Shown here piece by piece: positions 33,739 through 44,950 of a DNA stretch of 64,000 nucleotides (position 1 is the stretch's first letter; each line of letters begins with the position of its first letter). Origin of the DNA: Epiperipatus broadwayi (taxonomy: Eukaryota > Onychophora > Udeonychophora > Euonychophora > Peripatidae); the NCBI GenBank assembly GCA_028023455.1, contig JAQFVV010000153.1, forward strand, positions 1,494,212 through 1,558,211, written 5' to 3'. A program made the position numbers and the translations under genes. Below the pieces are notes generated by a model, which was given only the letters and a program-made list of their open reading frames with translations, ran no database searches and was not told where the DNA came from.

Positions 33739-35424
33739 ATAATGAGATATTATTTTATATAGCGCTATGTTTTTTATGTAATAGTAATATTAGCAATTAA
33801 ACCAGTACACATGTGCTTTAAAGATAAATTATAACACAAGATATAGTATTTTAAAAAGAATGGAATGAATCACCCATTCTTTCAACCCAAATGTTTATGT
33901 ATGGGCAAATCTTAAATGTGTGGAAATAAGAGCATGAAGGTGTTACACGATCACTTTAAATTACATTTGTTATGTTTGAAAGAATGACACTGCAAAATCT
34001 TTACAATTTACGAACCGTCACTCTTTAGTTGAAATTAAACATATATAATGAGATATTATTTTATATAGCACTATGTTTTTTATGTAATAGCAATATTAGC
34101 GATTAAGCCAATGTGCATGCACTTTAAAAATAAATTATAAATGAATACTCAATTTTTCAGACACAAGATATAGTATTTTAGAAAGAATGGAATGAATCAC
34201 CTATTCTTTTGACCCAATACATTTATGTATGGGAAAATCTTAAATGCTTGAAAATAAGAGTGTGAAGATGTTACATGATCACTTTAAATTACATTTGTTA
34301 TGTTTGAATGAATGACACTTGCAAAATCTTTACAATTTATGAACCGTCATTCTTTAGTTGAAATTAAACATATATAATGAAATATTATTTTATATAGTGC
34401 TATGTTTTTATTGGCTTAATTGCTAATATTACTATTAAATAAAAAACATAGTGCTATATAAAATAATATCTCATTATATATGTTTAATTTCAACTAAAAA
34501 ATGATGGTTCATAAATTGTAAAGATTTCACAAGTGTCATTCATTAAAACATAACAAATGTAATTTAAAGTGATCGTGTAACACCTTCATGGTTGTATTTC
34601 CACACACTTAGGATTTTTCCATACATAAACATTTGGGTTGAAAGAATGGGTGATCCATTTCATTCTTTCTATAATACTATATCTCGTGCCTGGAAAAATT
34701 GAGTATTCATTTATAATTTATCTTTAAAGCGCATGTGCATTGGCTTAATCACTAATATTACTATTACATAAAAAACATAGTGCTATATAAAATAATATCT
34801 CATTATATATGTTTAATTTCAACTAAAGAATGATGGTTCATAAATTGTAAAGATTTTGCAAGTGTCTTTCGTTCAAACATAACAAATGTAATTTAAAGTG
34901 ATCGTGTAACACCTTCATGCTCTTATTTCCACACACTTAAGATTTGCCCAATACATAAACATTTGCATTGAAAGAATGGGTGAATCATTCCTTTCTTTCT
35001 AAAATACTGTATCTTGTGTCTGGAAAAATTGTGTATTTATTTATAATTTATCTTTAAAGTGCATGTGCATTGACTTAATTGCTAATATTACTATTACATA
35101 AAAAACATAGTGCTATATAAAATATTATCTCATTATATATGTTTAATTTCAACTAAACAATGACAGTTCGTAAATTGTAAAGATTTCACAAGTGTCATTC
35201 ATTCAAACATAACAAATGTAATTTAAGGTGATCATGTAACACCTTCATGCTCTTATTTCCACACACTTAAGATTTGCCCATACATAAATGTTTGGATCAA
35301 AAGAATGGGTGATTCATTCCATTCTTTCTAAAATACTATATCTTGTGTCTGGAAAAATTGAGTATTCATTTATAATTTATCTTTAAAGTGCAAGTGTATT
35401 GGTTTAATTGCTAATATTACTATT
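33739..35424. mobile_element. Palindromic tandem element, 329 bp unit, 13 bp target duplication
   Basis: Units run one way from 33739 to 34418 (starts at 33739, 34045, 34374; the first unit lacks about 23 bases) and the other way from 34419 to 35424 (landmarks 34472, 34801, 35131). Perfect repeats ATAAAATCATTTT flank it at 33726-33738 and 35425-35437. The left end carries about 41 nt not matched at the right end. Single-unit foldback relatives are at 48.85 and 51.4 kb. There is no ORF and I found no hammerhead. Confidence 0.88.
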
Positions 35425-35447
35425 ATAAAATCATTTTGTAAAAACTA

Positions 35448-35528
35448 TAAGTGAAATATTTTAATAACAATTAATAATTTATTAATTTAAGTGAAATATT
35501 TTAATAACAATTAATAATATATTAATTT
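35448..35528. repeat. Two-copy tandem duplication, about 39 bp
   Basis: TAAGTGAAATATTTTAATAA and its continuation occur twice in tandem. Confidence 0.85.
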
Positions 35529-35989
35529 TTCTAATTCTTTGTTTCTTTAATAATAACTAATTTTAAATACATCATTTTTAACAACATAAAATTTTAATAT
35601 CTAATATTTTGTTTTTTTAATTTTTTGAATAGATATCATGAAGCCAAAAATGAGGTGTTCCTTTTTTCTTGGTAAGACTTTCAGTTAGATACTTACACTC
35701 ACACTTTTAAAATATTAATGTTTAATGTTTTAGAATTTTAATTATTAGAAGACTTAAATATTTATAACATAATCTATAAAGAAATGTTGTAATATATGTC
35801 AAAAAGATTTAATTGCACAAAAAAAATCAAACATGGCATCATAGTAAAAATATTTGTCACTAAAGTCTATTCAAAAATTTGGGGATTGAGTTGACACTGA
35901 TAAAGTTAAGTTAGCTTTCTGCTGATTAATGGATAATTTTTTTTGAGTAGTTAATTGATTATTATTTACTTTTTATTTCTTTTTAAATG

Positions 35990-36660
35990 GCTAATAAATT
36001 AATTTGTTTTTTATATAGTTCTTCTCTAAAAATTCAATCCATTTTTTTTTTGTGGTTATGATAACGAAATTTCTGATAATTTTTCTATAACTTGTCCCAA
36101 TTGCTTTTAAGTCTTCTTGGATTTTTTGACAATCTATTAAACCTTTTTCTGGCTTGATTGCTTGCTTTCTTTTATTTTTTTTTCTTTTCTTATTCATCTC
36201 CACTATTTTATTATGAACTTTCTTTAATTATTCTCCCAATTTGACTTCTAAATGCTAAAACATTATTTGAAACTTTTTGAAGTCTTCTTTCTAAATCCAT
36301 AATTTGTTTATCCATCCCATCACTTATACTAGTAAAACTTATTTCACACTTTTTACTACTTTCTTCTATTTTATTTTCTAATTTTTTTAATTTTTCAGTC
36401 CAAATCCCTAAATATAGAATCCATCTCTTCTTACTTGGAATCCATTTTTACACTATTTGCACACTATTTTTTTCCAATTTGGAATTTATCTTTTTTAACA
36501 TGAAATCCATTTTTATATTACTTTCTTTCATATCTTTTTTCATCTTTAAACTATTATATTCAAATTTGGAATCCATCTTTTGCAATAAGAGTTCAAACAT
36601 TTTTTCTATAGTCAATGGAGGTATTGATTCTACTGTCAATGGTTTTACTATTCTTCTATT
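35990..36660 (-). pseudogene. Decayed coiled-coil ORF
   Basis: Minus-strand frames follow one another: 36639-36448 (starts PPLTIEKMFELLLQKMDSKF), then KLKKLENKIEESSKK and DKQIMDLERRLQKVSNNV, then 36203-35991 (basic NKKRKKNKRKQ, then KKWIEFLEKNYIKNK). The heptad-like leucines and high charge suggest a coiled coil followed by a basic patch, as in many element-encoded RNA-binding proteins, but no domain is recognised. KMDSKF resembles KMDVKF in the 50.5 kb ORF. Confidence 0.4.
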
Positions 36661-37222
36661 TTAAATAAGATTTTTTTATGACCAATAACATAACACACAA
36701 AAGTGGCCAAAATCTATTCTCTCATCAACTAAAAATTTCACCAAGAATCACTTGAAGTTATTCAAAAATAAGCATCCCTTTCTCAAAATTTCTTTGTTTT
36801 TATTATTAACTGTTATTTAATAATTAAATTTTATTATCGTTGTTGAACTCTTCCAAATAAAATTTTTATTGCATGGTATAGTTTGTTGTTTCTTTTCTTT
36901 TTTTTATTTCTGTGTTTGTTTCATCATGTCACTACAATTTCTTTCTTTCACATGTCTATCATCATTGCCTTTCACAAAAGTTCATTCCTTCATCATGATG
37001 TTATCCATAAAAATATTGAAATTCTTTGACAATCCCTTTTATTTAAAATATAACAATAAATGTATCATCCATACCTCACCCTTATTAATGACATAACAAG
37101 AATAACTAATCCTTAACTTAATTTATCAATACAATTTTTAATAGCAACAATGGGCATTCAACATTTAGCAAATGACAAATAAAAATATGGACCACCAGGA
37201 ATTGTACCTCTAGTATAATCCA
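36661..37222. other. AT-rich non-genic DNA
   Basis: No supported feature. Open frames here are phenylalanine/leucine-rich opposites of A-rich strands. Confidence 0.45.
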
Positions 37223-37235
37223 TTAAATATTAAAA

Positions 37236-37510
37236 TTAAATTGAGAGAGTGCAAATTTCTCAAGCGCTTATGACAACCAACAGCCAATCAAATCTTAAGC
37301 ACTGGGACAGAGAATTTAACAAGAAAAGAGTGGTTCCACTCTCTTCTTTACTTGTCTCTATATATATCCAAGCCAGTCCAAAGTACTTATATCTGAAATC
37401 ATGAATCTTAAATATCATCACACTTAATTCACTGATCACTGAGTGCTTGAGAAATTTGCACTCTCTCAATTTAATTTCAATATCGACTGTGCTTTATAAA
37501 ATAATATTAT
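37236..37510. mobile_element. Foldback element, 13 bp target duplication
   Basis: Terminal inverted repeats of about 40 bases (37236-37262 region against 37440-37474; TTAAATTGAGAGAGTGC at the left edge) plus a right-end extension of about 36 nt. Perfect repeats TTAAATATTAAAA lie at 37223-37235 and 37511-37523. The interior (AGCCAATCA..., CTTCTTTACTT..., TATATATCCAAGCCAG) resembles the unit of the 39.2-40.4 kb element, so it is a short member of that family. Confidence 0.85.
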
Positions 37511-37523
37511 TTAAATATTAAAA

Positions 37524-38037
37524 CTAGATGGTCTACCCCAAGTACATGAAGAAATATAAATACAAAAAACAGAAATTACATCTCATGTATCTTTATTAAC
37601 AAGTTCATCCATTTATCATCTGGCATTTCATCAATATTTTCAGACATCCTTACCAATACCTAACATATTTTAATTTAACAATGTTTTCATATATGCTTAC
37701 ATCCATTTACTATATGAATTTATTCCACATATAGTAAAGAATCTTCGTGGGAGCTTGATATTACTCCCTATTTATTAGCATGTTTACTGTCACCATCAAC
37801 AGAATAAATAATAAATTTACAATACTAAATTTTTTATTAGGTCATCAAATTTCTTTAATTCTTTTTACATTGCACACTCATTGCTAATATTTTTATTTTT
37901 AAACTATAAAATATCAATTATATTAATATAAATTTATAATACATACTTTTTCTTTCAGAAGCTTTATTTTATTATAAAAATCCATTCTTTTTCAAAAGTT
38001 GAGAAATCAAAAGTGATAAATATATTCATCTATAATA
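37524..38037. other. AT-rich non-genic DNA
   Basis: No supported feature. Confidence 0.4.
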
Positions 38038-38245
38038 TGTTTCTTTCAGAGTATAGACTTATTGAAACCTTTAACTTTGGGAAGTCAAAACTATAATAGT
38101 CCTCTATTCTCTCAAAGTAGAAGTTTATTTGTCAAGGCCCTTATAGATGAGTTGCCAAAATTGTAAAGATATAAAAGTATATGGTACTTTTCTTTTTAGG
38201 GTATAAGTTTATCTAAGCCCCAAATATTGGGAAGCCAAAAATTAT
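38038..38245 (+). repeat. Degenerate tandem repeat, about 60-70 bp
   Basis: Three imperfect copies of a block reading roughly CTTT..AGGGTATA..TTTAT.. followed by TTGGGAAG(C/T)CAAAA. The last copy abuts the duplicated region. Confidence 0.6.
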
Positions 38246-39173
38246 AATGGTATAAATAAAAGCATCAATTGTGACACTTAACCATATTTTAATGTGTAAA
38301 AAATTATAAGTTGATAATGTTGAGTGCTATACAAACTAGATGTTTTATTTACAACATTTGTGCCACTTCTTTGACCAGTTAGAAAGCTTTTCAGACCTGT
38401 AGTAAATGTACAAGTACCTGAATGTTTAAAGTTTTATATTAAAATCTTAAAATAAGAGTAATATAATAAATAGATGCACCAAACCCAATGCAACATTCAC
38501 ACTGATCAATTTTGAATTAGCTTCAAAGTAAAATAGAGGCATAAATAAAATTTTTAAGATCAAGGACAACATGGCAATTGTTAATAATATCACCTTTATT
38601 ATACATAATATACAATATGAATATTACAATTAAAATATTAAATAAATAATAATAAAAATAATAAATTATTACCTATACACTATTTCTTTATTTTCAATAA
38701 AGAAATTTTACAATACAAAAAAAGACATGTTAAAATATAAACTTATGTAATATTATAAAATATTATTTCAAACTACTTTTATTATAGTTTATTATTATAC
38801 AATAATTTCAATTATCACACATATTTATTTATCATTTATGACTTAAATTATTTTTAATTTAGATATTAGAATCATGAAACAGAGCAAAAGCATATCTATC
38901 AAATATTAACAAAACTTAAATCTCCCTATGTATAGTAAAAATAAAAATATATATTATTTTTTCTGCCTCATGTTAAACATTCATTTATTAAATATTTTAT
39001 ATGCCTATTATATAAATAACAATAAAGATTTAACTAAAGTAATATGTGGCCTGCAACTTTATAATAGGTTCATATATGCATATATTAATCAATAATTAAT
39101 ACACATTTTTAAAATTAATATTTGTTAAATAAAAAGTATTATTTCTAATATACTTTTTATATAGAATGCTTTG

Positions 39174-40382
39174 TAATAATATGAAAGCTAAAACCTTCGA
39201 AAGATGCACTTTAAACATGCTTATGTAATAGCCAATCAGATGTAATAATGACTGTATGTGGAGCTTTTAATTCTAAAATGCAAGACAGAACTATAAGAAA
39301 AAGATGGGACCCACTTTCTTCTATGCTTAAATTTATATATAAATAAGCCAGACTCAAGCATTTCAAATTAAGAGTGTGAAGCTTAAAATACCTTCACATT
39401 TAATTCACCAAATATCATATATAAATAAACAACATGAAATCTTTTGATTTACTACAAAGCAATTTTCAAATCTAGTGAAATGACAACAACAAATTCAAAC
39501 ACATCAAATTTATTAAGCACAAGCAGATAACATTGTAATAACATGAAATCTAAAACCTTTGAAAGATGCCTTTAAACATACTTATATAACAGCTAATCAG
39601 ATGTAATAATGACTGCAAGTGGAATTCTTAATTGCACTTAATAAATTTGATGTGTTTGCATTTGTTGCTGTCGTTTCATTAGATTTGAAAATTGGTTCAT
39701 AGTAAATCGAAAGGTTTCACATTGTTTATTTATATATGGTATTTGGTGAATTAAATGTGAAGGTATTTTGAGCTTCACACTCTTAGTTCAAAATGCTTGA
39801 ATCTGGCTTATTTATATATAAATTTAAGCATAGAAGAAGATGGGTCCCATCTTTTTTTTATAGTTCTGTCTTGTGTTTTATAATTAAGAGTTCCATGTGC
39901 AGTCATTATTACATCTGATTGGCTGTTATATAAGCATGTTTAATGCATATCTTTCAAAGGTTTTAGCTTTCACATTATTACAATGTTATCTGCTTGTGCT
40001 TAATAAATTTGATGTGTTTGCAATTGTTGCTGTTGTTTCATTAGATTTGAAAATTGCTTCATAGTAAATTGAAAGATTTTGCATTGTTTATTTATATATA
40101 GTATTTGGTGAATTAAATGTGAAGGTATTTTAAGCTTCACATTCTTAGTTCGAAATGCTCGAGTCTGGTTTATTTATATATAAATTTAAGCATAGAAGAA
40201 GGTGGGTCCTATCTTTTTTTTATGTTTTTGGCTTGTGTTTTAGAATTAAGAGTTCCATGTGCAGTCATTATTACATCTGATTGGCTGTTACATAAGCATG
40301 TTTAAAGTGCATCTTTTGGAGGTTTTAGCTTTCACATTATTACAATGTTATCTGCTTGCGCTTAATAAATTTGATGTGTTTT
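39174..40382. mobile_element. Palindromic tandem element, 362 bp unit, 14 bp target duplication
   Basis: One inverted unit (39174-39517) and a partial inverted unit (39518-39634) are followed by two direct units (landmark CTTAATAAATTTGATG at 39637, 39999 and 40361, exactly 362 apart). Repeats TATAGAATGCTTTG flank it at 39160-39173 and 40383-40396. Copy 1 of the host duplication has the uninterrupted site once at 30067-30080, proving insertion after duplication. The right end extends about 38 nt beyond the left. There is no ORF. Confidence 0.92.
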
Positions 40383-40918
40383 TATAGAATGCTTTGGGAA
40401 ATTTTTTTTTTTAAATATTACTATTTTTTATTTATCAACTTGAATGGTGGGATAGTAAATAATAACTGTATATTGTCCAAGTCTCTATCCCTACATGTCT
40501 TTACAGGCTCCTTGGATAATCCATATTAAATCTGGCAATGTGATAATTAAATGCAACTATTATTATTATTTATGAACAATTATTTTTTATATCCTTTTTG
40601 CTTTTTAATTGATTGATAAATATTTATAAAATATAAGATATTTATTAATTTTGAAGAGATATTTTTGTTAATCCAATGAATTTATTCCACATTAAGTTTT
40701 TTATCCAATTTCATGGAAAAACATAGTAGCAAATGAAATGTGAACTCCTCCCTCAATCTTATTATTTTTGAAATTCATGTTTTTGATTTCTCAGTTATTA
40801 AAATATATATTTAATTCATAATTAAGTTTTTAAACCAGGAAATTTAAAGATAATATATTTTTATTCAAAAATCATGCTTATTTTTTACCAATCAGACTAT
40901 CATTTCACAAAACCTTTT

Positions 40919-40956
40919 TTGATGAAGGCCACAAGCCAGAAACTAGTCTGGGGATA
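40919..40956 (+). ncRNA. 5'-truncated hammerhead motif
   Basis: TTGATGA, then stem II GGC-CACAA-GCC, then GAAA at 40939-40942, palindrome CTAG and TC. The 5' strand of stem I is absent because the arm starts here, so it cannot fold alone. It gives the best-preserved stem II of its family. Confidence 0.65.
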
Positions 40957-41120
40957 TTGGATGAGTAGGCACTAGATAGGGATTTTATGCACAAGCCTTC
41001 TGGCATCCATTGATTGCTCTTTTTGGCACAAGATGGCACTACTGTATGGAGAGTTTTTCTTTGTTTAATAACAATTATGTGCTAGTATGAGATAGTGATC
41101 TTGTGGTGTTTAGTGGTTTA
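40919..41120 (+). mobile_element. Single arm of the hammerhead family of 13.0 kb
   Basis: Direct arm only, beginning at the ribozyme core and ending near TTTAGTGGTTTA as at 13.44 kb. The matching region of duplication copy 1 (near 31560) lacks it. The right-hand extension beyond GTATGGAGAG seen in the 13 kb copy is present, so the arm is 5' truncated with its 3' end intact. No target duplication found. Confidence 0.75.
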
Positions 41121-41345
41121 ATATTAATAATTTAATGATAAATTTTTGAAACATCAATGTGTGTAATTTTTAATTATTTATTTATCTATTATCATACATG
41201 AACACACATCATGTATTAATCATATTATTTATTTGTAGTCAATGCAAATTATAACCCTTTATTAATCATATTTTCTATAACGTTCTTAAATAATAATATA
41301 GAACTTTTGTCTTGCTTTTTTTAGATTATTTTTAGCTTTTATATG

Positions 41346-42340
41346 GTCCTTCTGGTTAGAATATATATATATGTAAAAATTGTAAAAATAATTTAGATCA
41401 GTAAATATATAAGTACAACCAGTCATTAATCACCAAAATAATCAATAAATATTATGGGATGGTTGTTCCTTCGTATACCTGATACCATATTGATAAACAA
41501 AAGTATATAACACTAACACACTCTTTACCAAAATAAATTCAATTTTTGTGTGGGGAAGTAGAGATATACTTTAATCCGTTGATTATAATTACCAGTACAT
41601 AATGAGATAATTTCATTTAGTAAACTTTTGATTCCTAAATTTTTAACATTACAGCCTGGTTTTAAACTTAAATGGTTGACTATCATATAATCATATTTAT
41701 GAATAAATGATGTATTACATGAAGTAGAGATGAAAACAAATAATACTAAATTATGGAGCATTTGTTTAATAATTTTTATAAATCTAAAATAAATTAACTT
41801 GTTAACTGCTAAAGAAGCCATATTTATTTTTTCTGCATTTGATGAAGGTTCAATTTTTCACAATAATATAAGATAATAATTGATATAAAAATATTAAATG
41901 TTCCATAAAGATAATATATTGTAACAAAACAATAAAAATAAAAATATATAATAATTACCATAAAATAAAAAAGAAAGAATGTAAACATTTTTAAAGTTGT
42001 TAATTTTTAATTAAATTATACATTTATATGTCTTTAAAAAAAAAAAAAAGAGCTTTTTTAATGAATTGAAATTATTTTATATAAAATTTTCAATAAGCAA
42101 TGTATAAAACTACTTGCTGGTCATTATAGATAAGTTTTTTATATATAAAAATAAGTATCTTTTATTATCCCAGCAGGCTGTCAGTCCTAGGTTAAAGAGA
42201 TTTATTTAGTGAGTGAGTCTTTCTTGTCTAACAATATAAATATTAGATTATACATTAATTTGTTTTCAAATATTTATTTAATAATAACATTGACAAAGAT
42301 GAAAAACAAAAATAAATTACTAATTGAATTTGATCAATAT
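41346..42340. other. AT-rich non-genic DNA
   Basis: No supported feature. A poly-A run lies near 42036-42049. The 98-codon minus frame at 41525-41821 shows no recognised motif. Confidence 0.45.
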
Positions 42341-42348
42341 ATACAACG

Positions 42349-42720
42349 ATGTGCACCATCATTTTATTTTTAACCATTATCAATTCATTGCAGGATAAAG
42401 GTCTCTCTCCAAGTTTATTTCAGTATTTTCCTCTTTACATCACTCCAGTACACATTCTTATTTCCTCCAATTATTTCACATGTTATTTCTTTCTATATCT
42501 TTTACAATGTCTTGGAATCCAGTTTAAGATTTCAACTGTCCATCTAATATCATCACTTCTAGCAATATATCTAGTCAAGCTCTATTTCAATTACCTAATT
42601 TTTTCACTGATATTAATAACACTTGTTTATTCTCCCATTCATGTATTTTATTTTTTATCTTTTCTTGTTACTCCTAACATACAACTCTCCATATTTCATT
42701 GAATGGTAAAGATGAGATGA
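42349..42720 (-). pseudogene. LINE C-terminal fossil
   Basis: Minus strand reads MLGVTRKDKK, then SLTRYIARSDDIRWTVEILN and WIPRHCKRYRKK, then LEEIRMCTGVM. This order, 'rMLGv.rkDk', 'GHiaR.dD.RWT..vl.W.PR..kR' and a following D/E-x-I...G, is the usual C-terminal tail of RTE-like endonuclease-reverse transcriptases. Two stops and frameshifts are present. The polymerase itself is not found upstream, so only the tail survives. The opposing + strand open frame of 117 codons looks like a membrane protein but is a shadow. Confidence 0.75.
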
Positions 42721-42805
42721 TGATGATGGTTTTCCATCTCTCCATGACAACCCCTCTTTTTCCATACCATTACAATATATACCTAATATTTTCAGGATAA
42801 ATGAT

Positions 42806-42917
42806 GAATTCTAGTATTATTTCTGAGAGCTTCAGTGTAGTAAAAATATAATAACTAAATAGGTATTTAGCTAATATTTTTACTACATGAAAGCCCCAGA
42901 AATAATACTAGGAATTC
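42806..42917. repeat. Hairpin-forming inverted repeat
   Basis: Arms of about 46 bases (42806-42852 and 42869-42917) run from GAATTCTAGTATTATTTCTG to its complement. It may be a small foldback element; no target duplication was found. Confidence 0.75.
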
Positions 42918-43622
42918 AATATATTATATACATTGATGCGAGAAATTGCAAATATTTTGTATGTGGCCAATTTATTTTTCATCCTAGTAATAAAAAATGT
43001 AATTAATATTGTATAATAAACTTAAGTTGCGTTTTATAATTAAAAGTAACTTTATATTAGATAATTTATTTCAGTGTAATGTAAAAATGAAAGTATTAAA
43101 AGAACATAAAACTAAAATCATCTATCACCTAGGGATTTTGTGCTTTTTTTTTCTATTAAATTTTTTTTTTTTTTTTTAAATACCATTTTTGCAAAAAAAA
43201 AATTATATAAAAATTTTTTGTTGAAAAGAGGAACAAATTATCTATAACGTGACATAGTATATGGATAAATAGTGGGTGGCTTTTTTAACACTTTTTCAAA
43301 GATAATGTACTATTGACTTACAATGGCTGACAAACCATAGTAGTAGTGTAATCGATAGATTACAGTTAGATATTTCATATGTTTATATTTTATATAGCTA
43401 TAGTTTTAATATATTTATATTTCATTTATTATTATTATCGTTATCATTATTAGTATTCTTATTTTAAATTTAATTTAATGCTCTTTTTAGCTTGTGCCTT
43501 TATGTGGTAAACTACTTACTTGCCTGCTCTTATTGACTCTGTTTGTTTACCTGCTTATAAATTTATCCATCTATGAAAACTAGGGTAGACAAAACATCAA
43601 TAAATCAGAATTGCAATTTGAC
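42918..43622. other. AT-rich non-genic DNA
   Basis: No supported feature; poly-T/poly-A runs at 43157-43177 and 43194-43202. Confidence 0.45.
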
Positions 43623-43638
43623 ATTATTTTCCATATTT

Positions 43639-43749
43639 TTTTTTTCATATGTCATAGTATCGGCCGGGATGCGAACCCACAACCGTCTGCAACCAACTAC
43701 TTACTTGCAAGGCAGCTGCGATGACTTCTCAGCTAACAACGCTTGACAA
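43639..43749 (-). mobile_element. tRNA-derived SINE with 16 bp target duplication
   Basis: On the minus strand: GTCAAGCGTTG, an A box TAGCTGAGAAG, B box GGTTCGCATCC, then TGACATATG and a poly-A tail. Perfect direct repeats ATTATTTTCCATATTT lie at 43623-43638 and 43750-43765. It shares head, CATATGTCA block and tail with the SINE at 20.5 kb. The tail and target duplication indicate LINE-driven copying. Its host LINE is not known. Confidence 0.88.
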
Positions 43750-43765
43750 ATTATTTTCCATATTT

Positions 43766-44624
43766 GTAAACAGAATAGTCAGTAAAATCTCTTGGCAGAG
43801 TTTCTTTTAAGCATGTTTATATTAGCTTATAGGCATACAATAAACTTTTAAATTAAAGCCTAAATCAAAATTATTTTCATAAATATGATTTGGTGATAAT
43901 TTTAATAGAAATAGATATTGTCAAATGCGAACAAAATTTCCAGTTACTTTAGCTATTTTTCATATTCTCTTGACCAATCTGCCTTCATTACAGCCTTGTT
44001 AAAAAATTGGGTGGCTCAATGGTTTTCAAATTGTTCACCATAATCCCCTACAAACATCCCAGTTTACAAAATGTATTTTGTATAATGAAATCATTTCTAG
44101 GATTTCCCAAACAAATATTAAAATGTATTTAAAATATTTTTACTGTTGCATATTACTACTATTTTATCTATATTATTAATGTAAATAAGTATAGAAAATA
44201 TTGGAGCATTTTGATGATAAGAAAACTTCATAAAATATTGTAGGAATCCCATAACTTTGTATAAGACAGATAAATAGAACACAAAAATCTTTTCTTAGTA
44301 TTTATACATTCCATTTACAATCATTCATCAGATGTGAGATATGTATTAATAATACAAATTATATTAGACAATTAATAGATTTATGTTACAATAACATGAC
44401 AAAGTATTAACTCTTATTGTCATTAGGTGTGTTTTATTATATTATTTTTTTATATAATTGACCTGAAAACTTTTTTTATCATGAATAGAAACATGTTAAG
44501 GAAAATTAACTAAAGAAAAAAAGTAAAAATATAAAAAAATATGATGGTAATTTTAACTATTTACTTCAAAGACATTATCACAAAAGTTTTATAGGTCTGG
44601 TGTAATGTTTAGATTTGTACACTC
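43766..44624. other. AT-rich non-genic DNA
   Basis: No supported feature. Confidence 0.45.
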
Positions 44625-44950
44625 ACATAACAAAATCCAGGATCTGACAAAGTACACCAAAGCTGACCAAAGTGAGGTGGTGAGATCTCAAATCTGACCA
44701 AACTTTAATTCCTTTGCTAGTATTTCAGTACTTAACACCTTATGAGTGACATTTCTGAGGCCTCACTCAGTCTCAATTTAATCTCAATTTAACTCAATTG
44801 GTAGAATAGACCACTTAACACACTAATTATCTTAACTACAACATTGTATATTCAGCATATAAAATCATTAAGGAATTGGAATAAGATAATGTGGATTGGA
44901 TTGAAATAGAACTATGAGCAAGAAAGATATGAAACAAATTTTATATTTTA
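44625..44950 (+). repeat. Old dispersed repeat, partner at 8.8-9.1 kb
   Basis: See 8790-9120. This copy has a CTCAATTTAA duplication near 44771-44795. Confidence 0.45.

Larger units (their letters stand above)
38246..41345 (+). repeat. Direct segmental duplication, copy 2
   Basis: Partner of 29069-31930, interrupted by the palindromic element at 39174-40382 and a hammerhead fragment at 40919-41120, and missing about 880 bases found in copy 1 after the CCACATTA near 40690. Confidence 0.85.

Noticed and set aside
36479-37096. Phenylalanine/leucine-rich + strand ORFs as membrane proteins
   Set aside because: The first is opposite a lysine-rich coiled-coil fossil on minus; the second has no motif and is typical of T-rich DNA.
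39640-40360. A hammerhead in the 362 bp unit (GAAA followed by a palindrome and TC near 40150-40165)
   Set aside because: No C-U-G-A-N-G-A core lies at the right place upstream, so only half of the motif is present.
42349-42702. 117-codon hydrophobic + strand ORF resembling a membrane protein
   Set aside because: The minus strand encodes a LINE C-terminal tail over the same interval; the + frame is its shadow.
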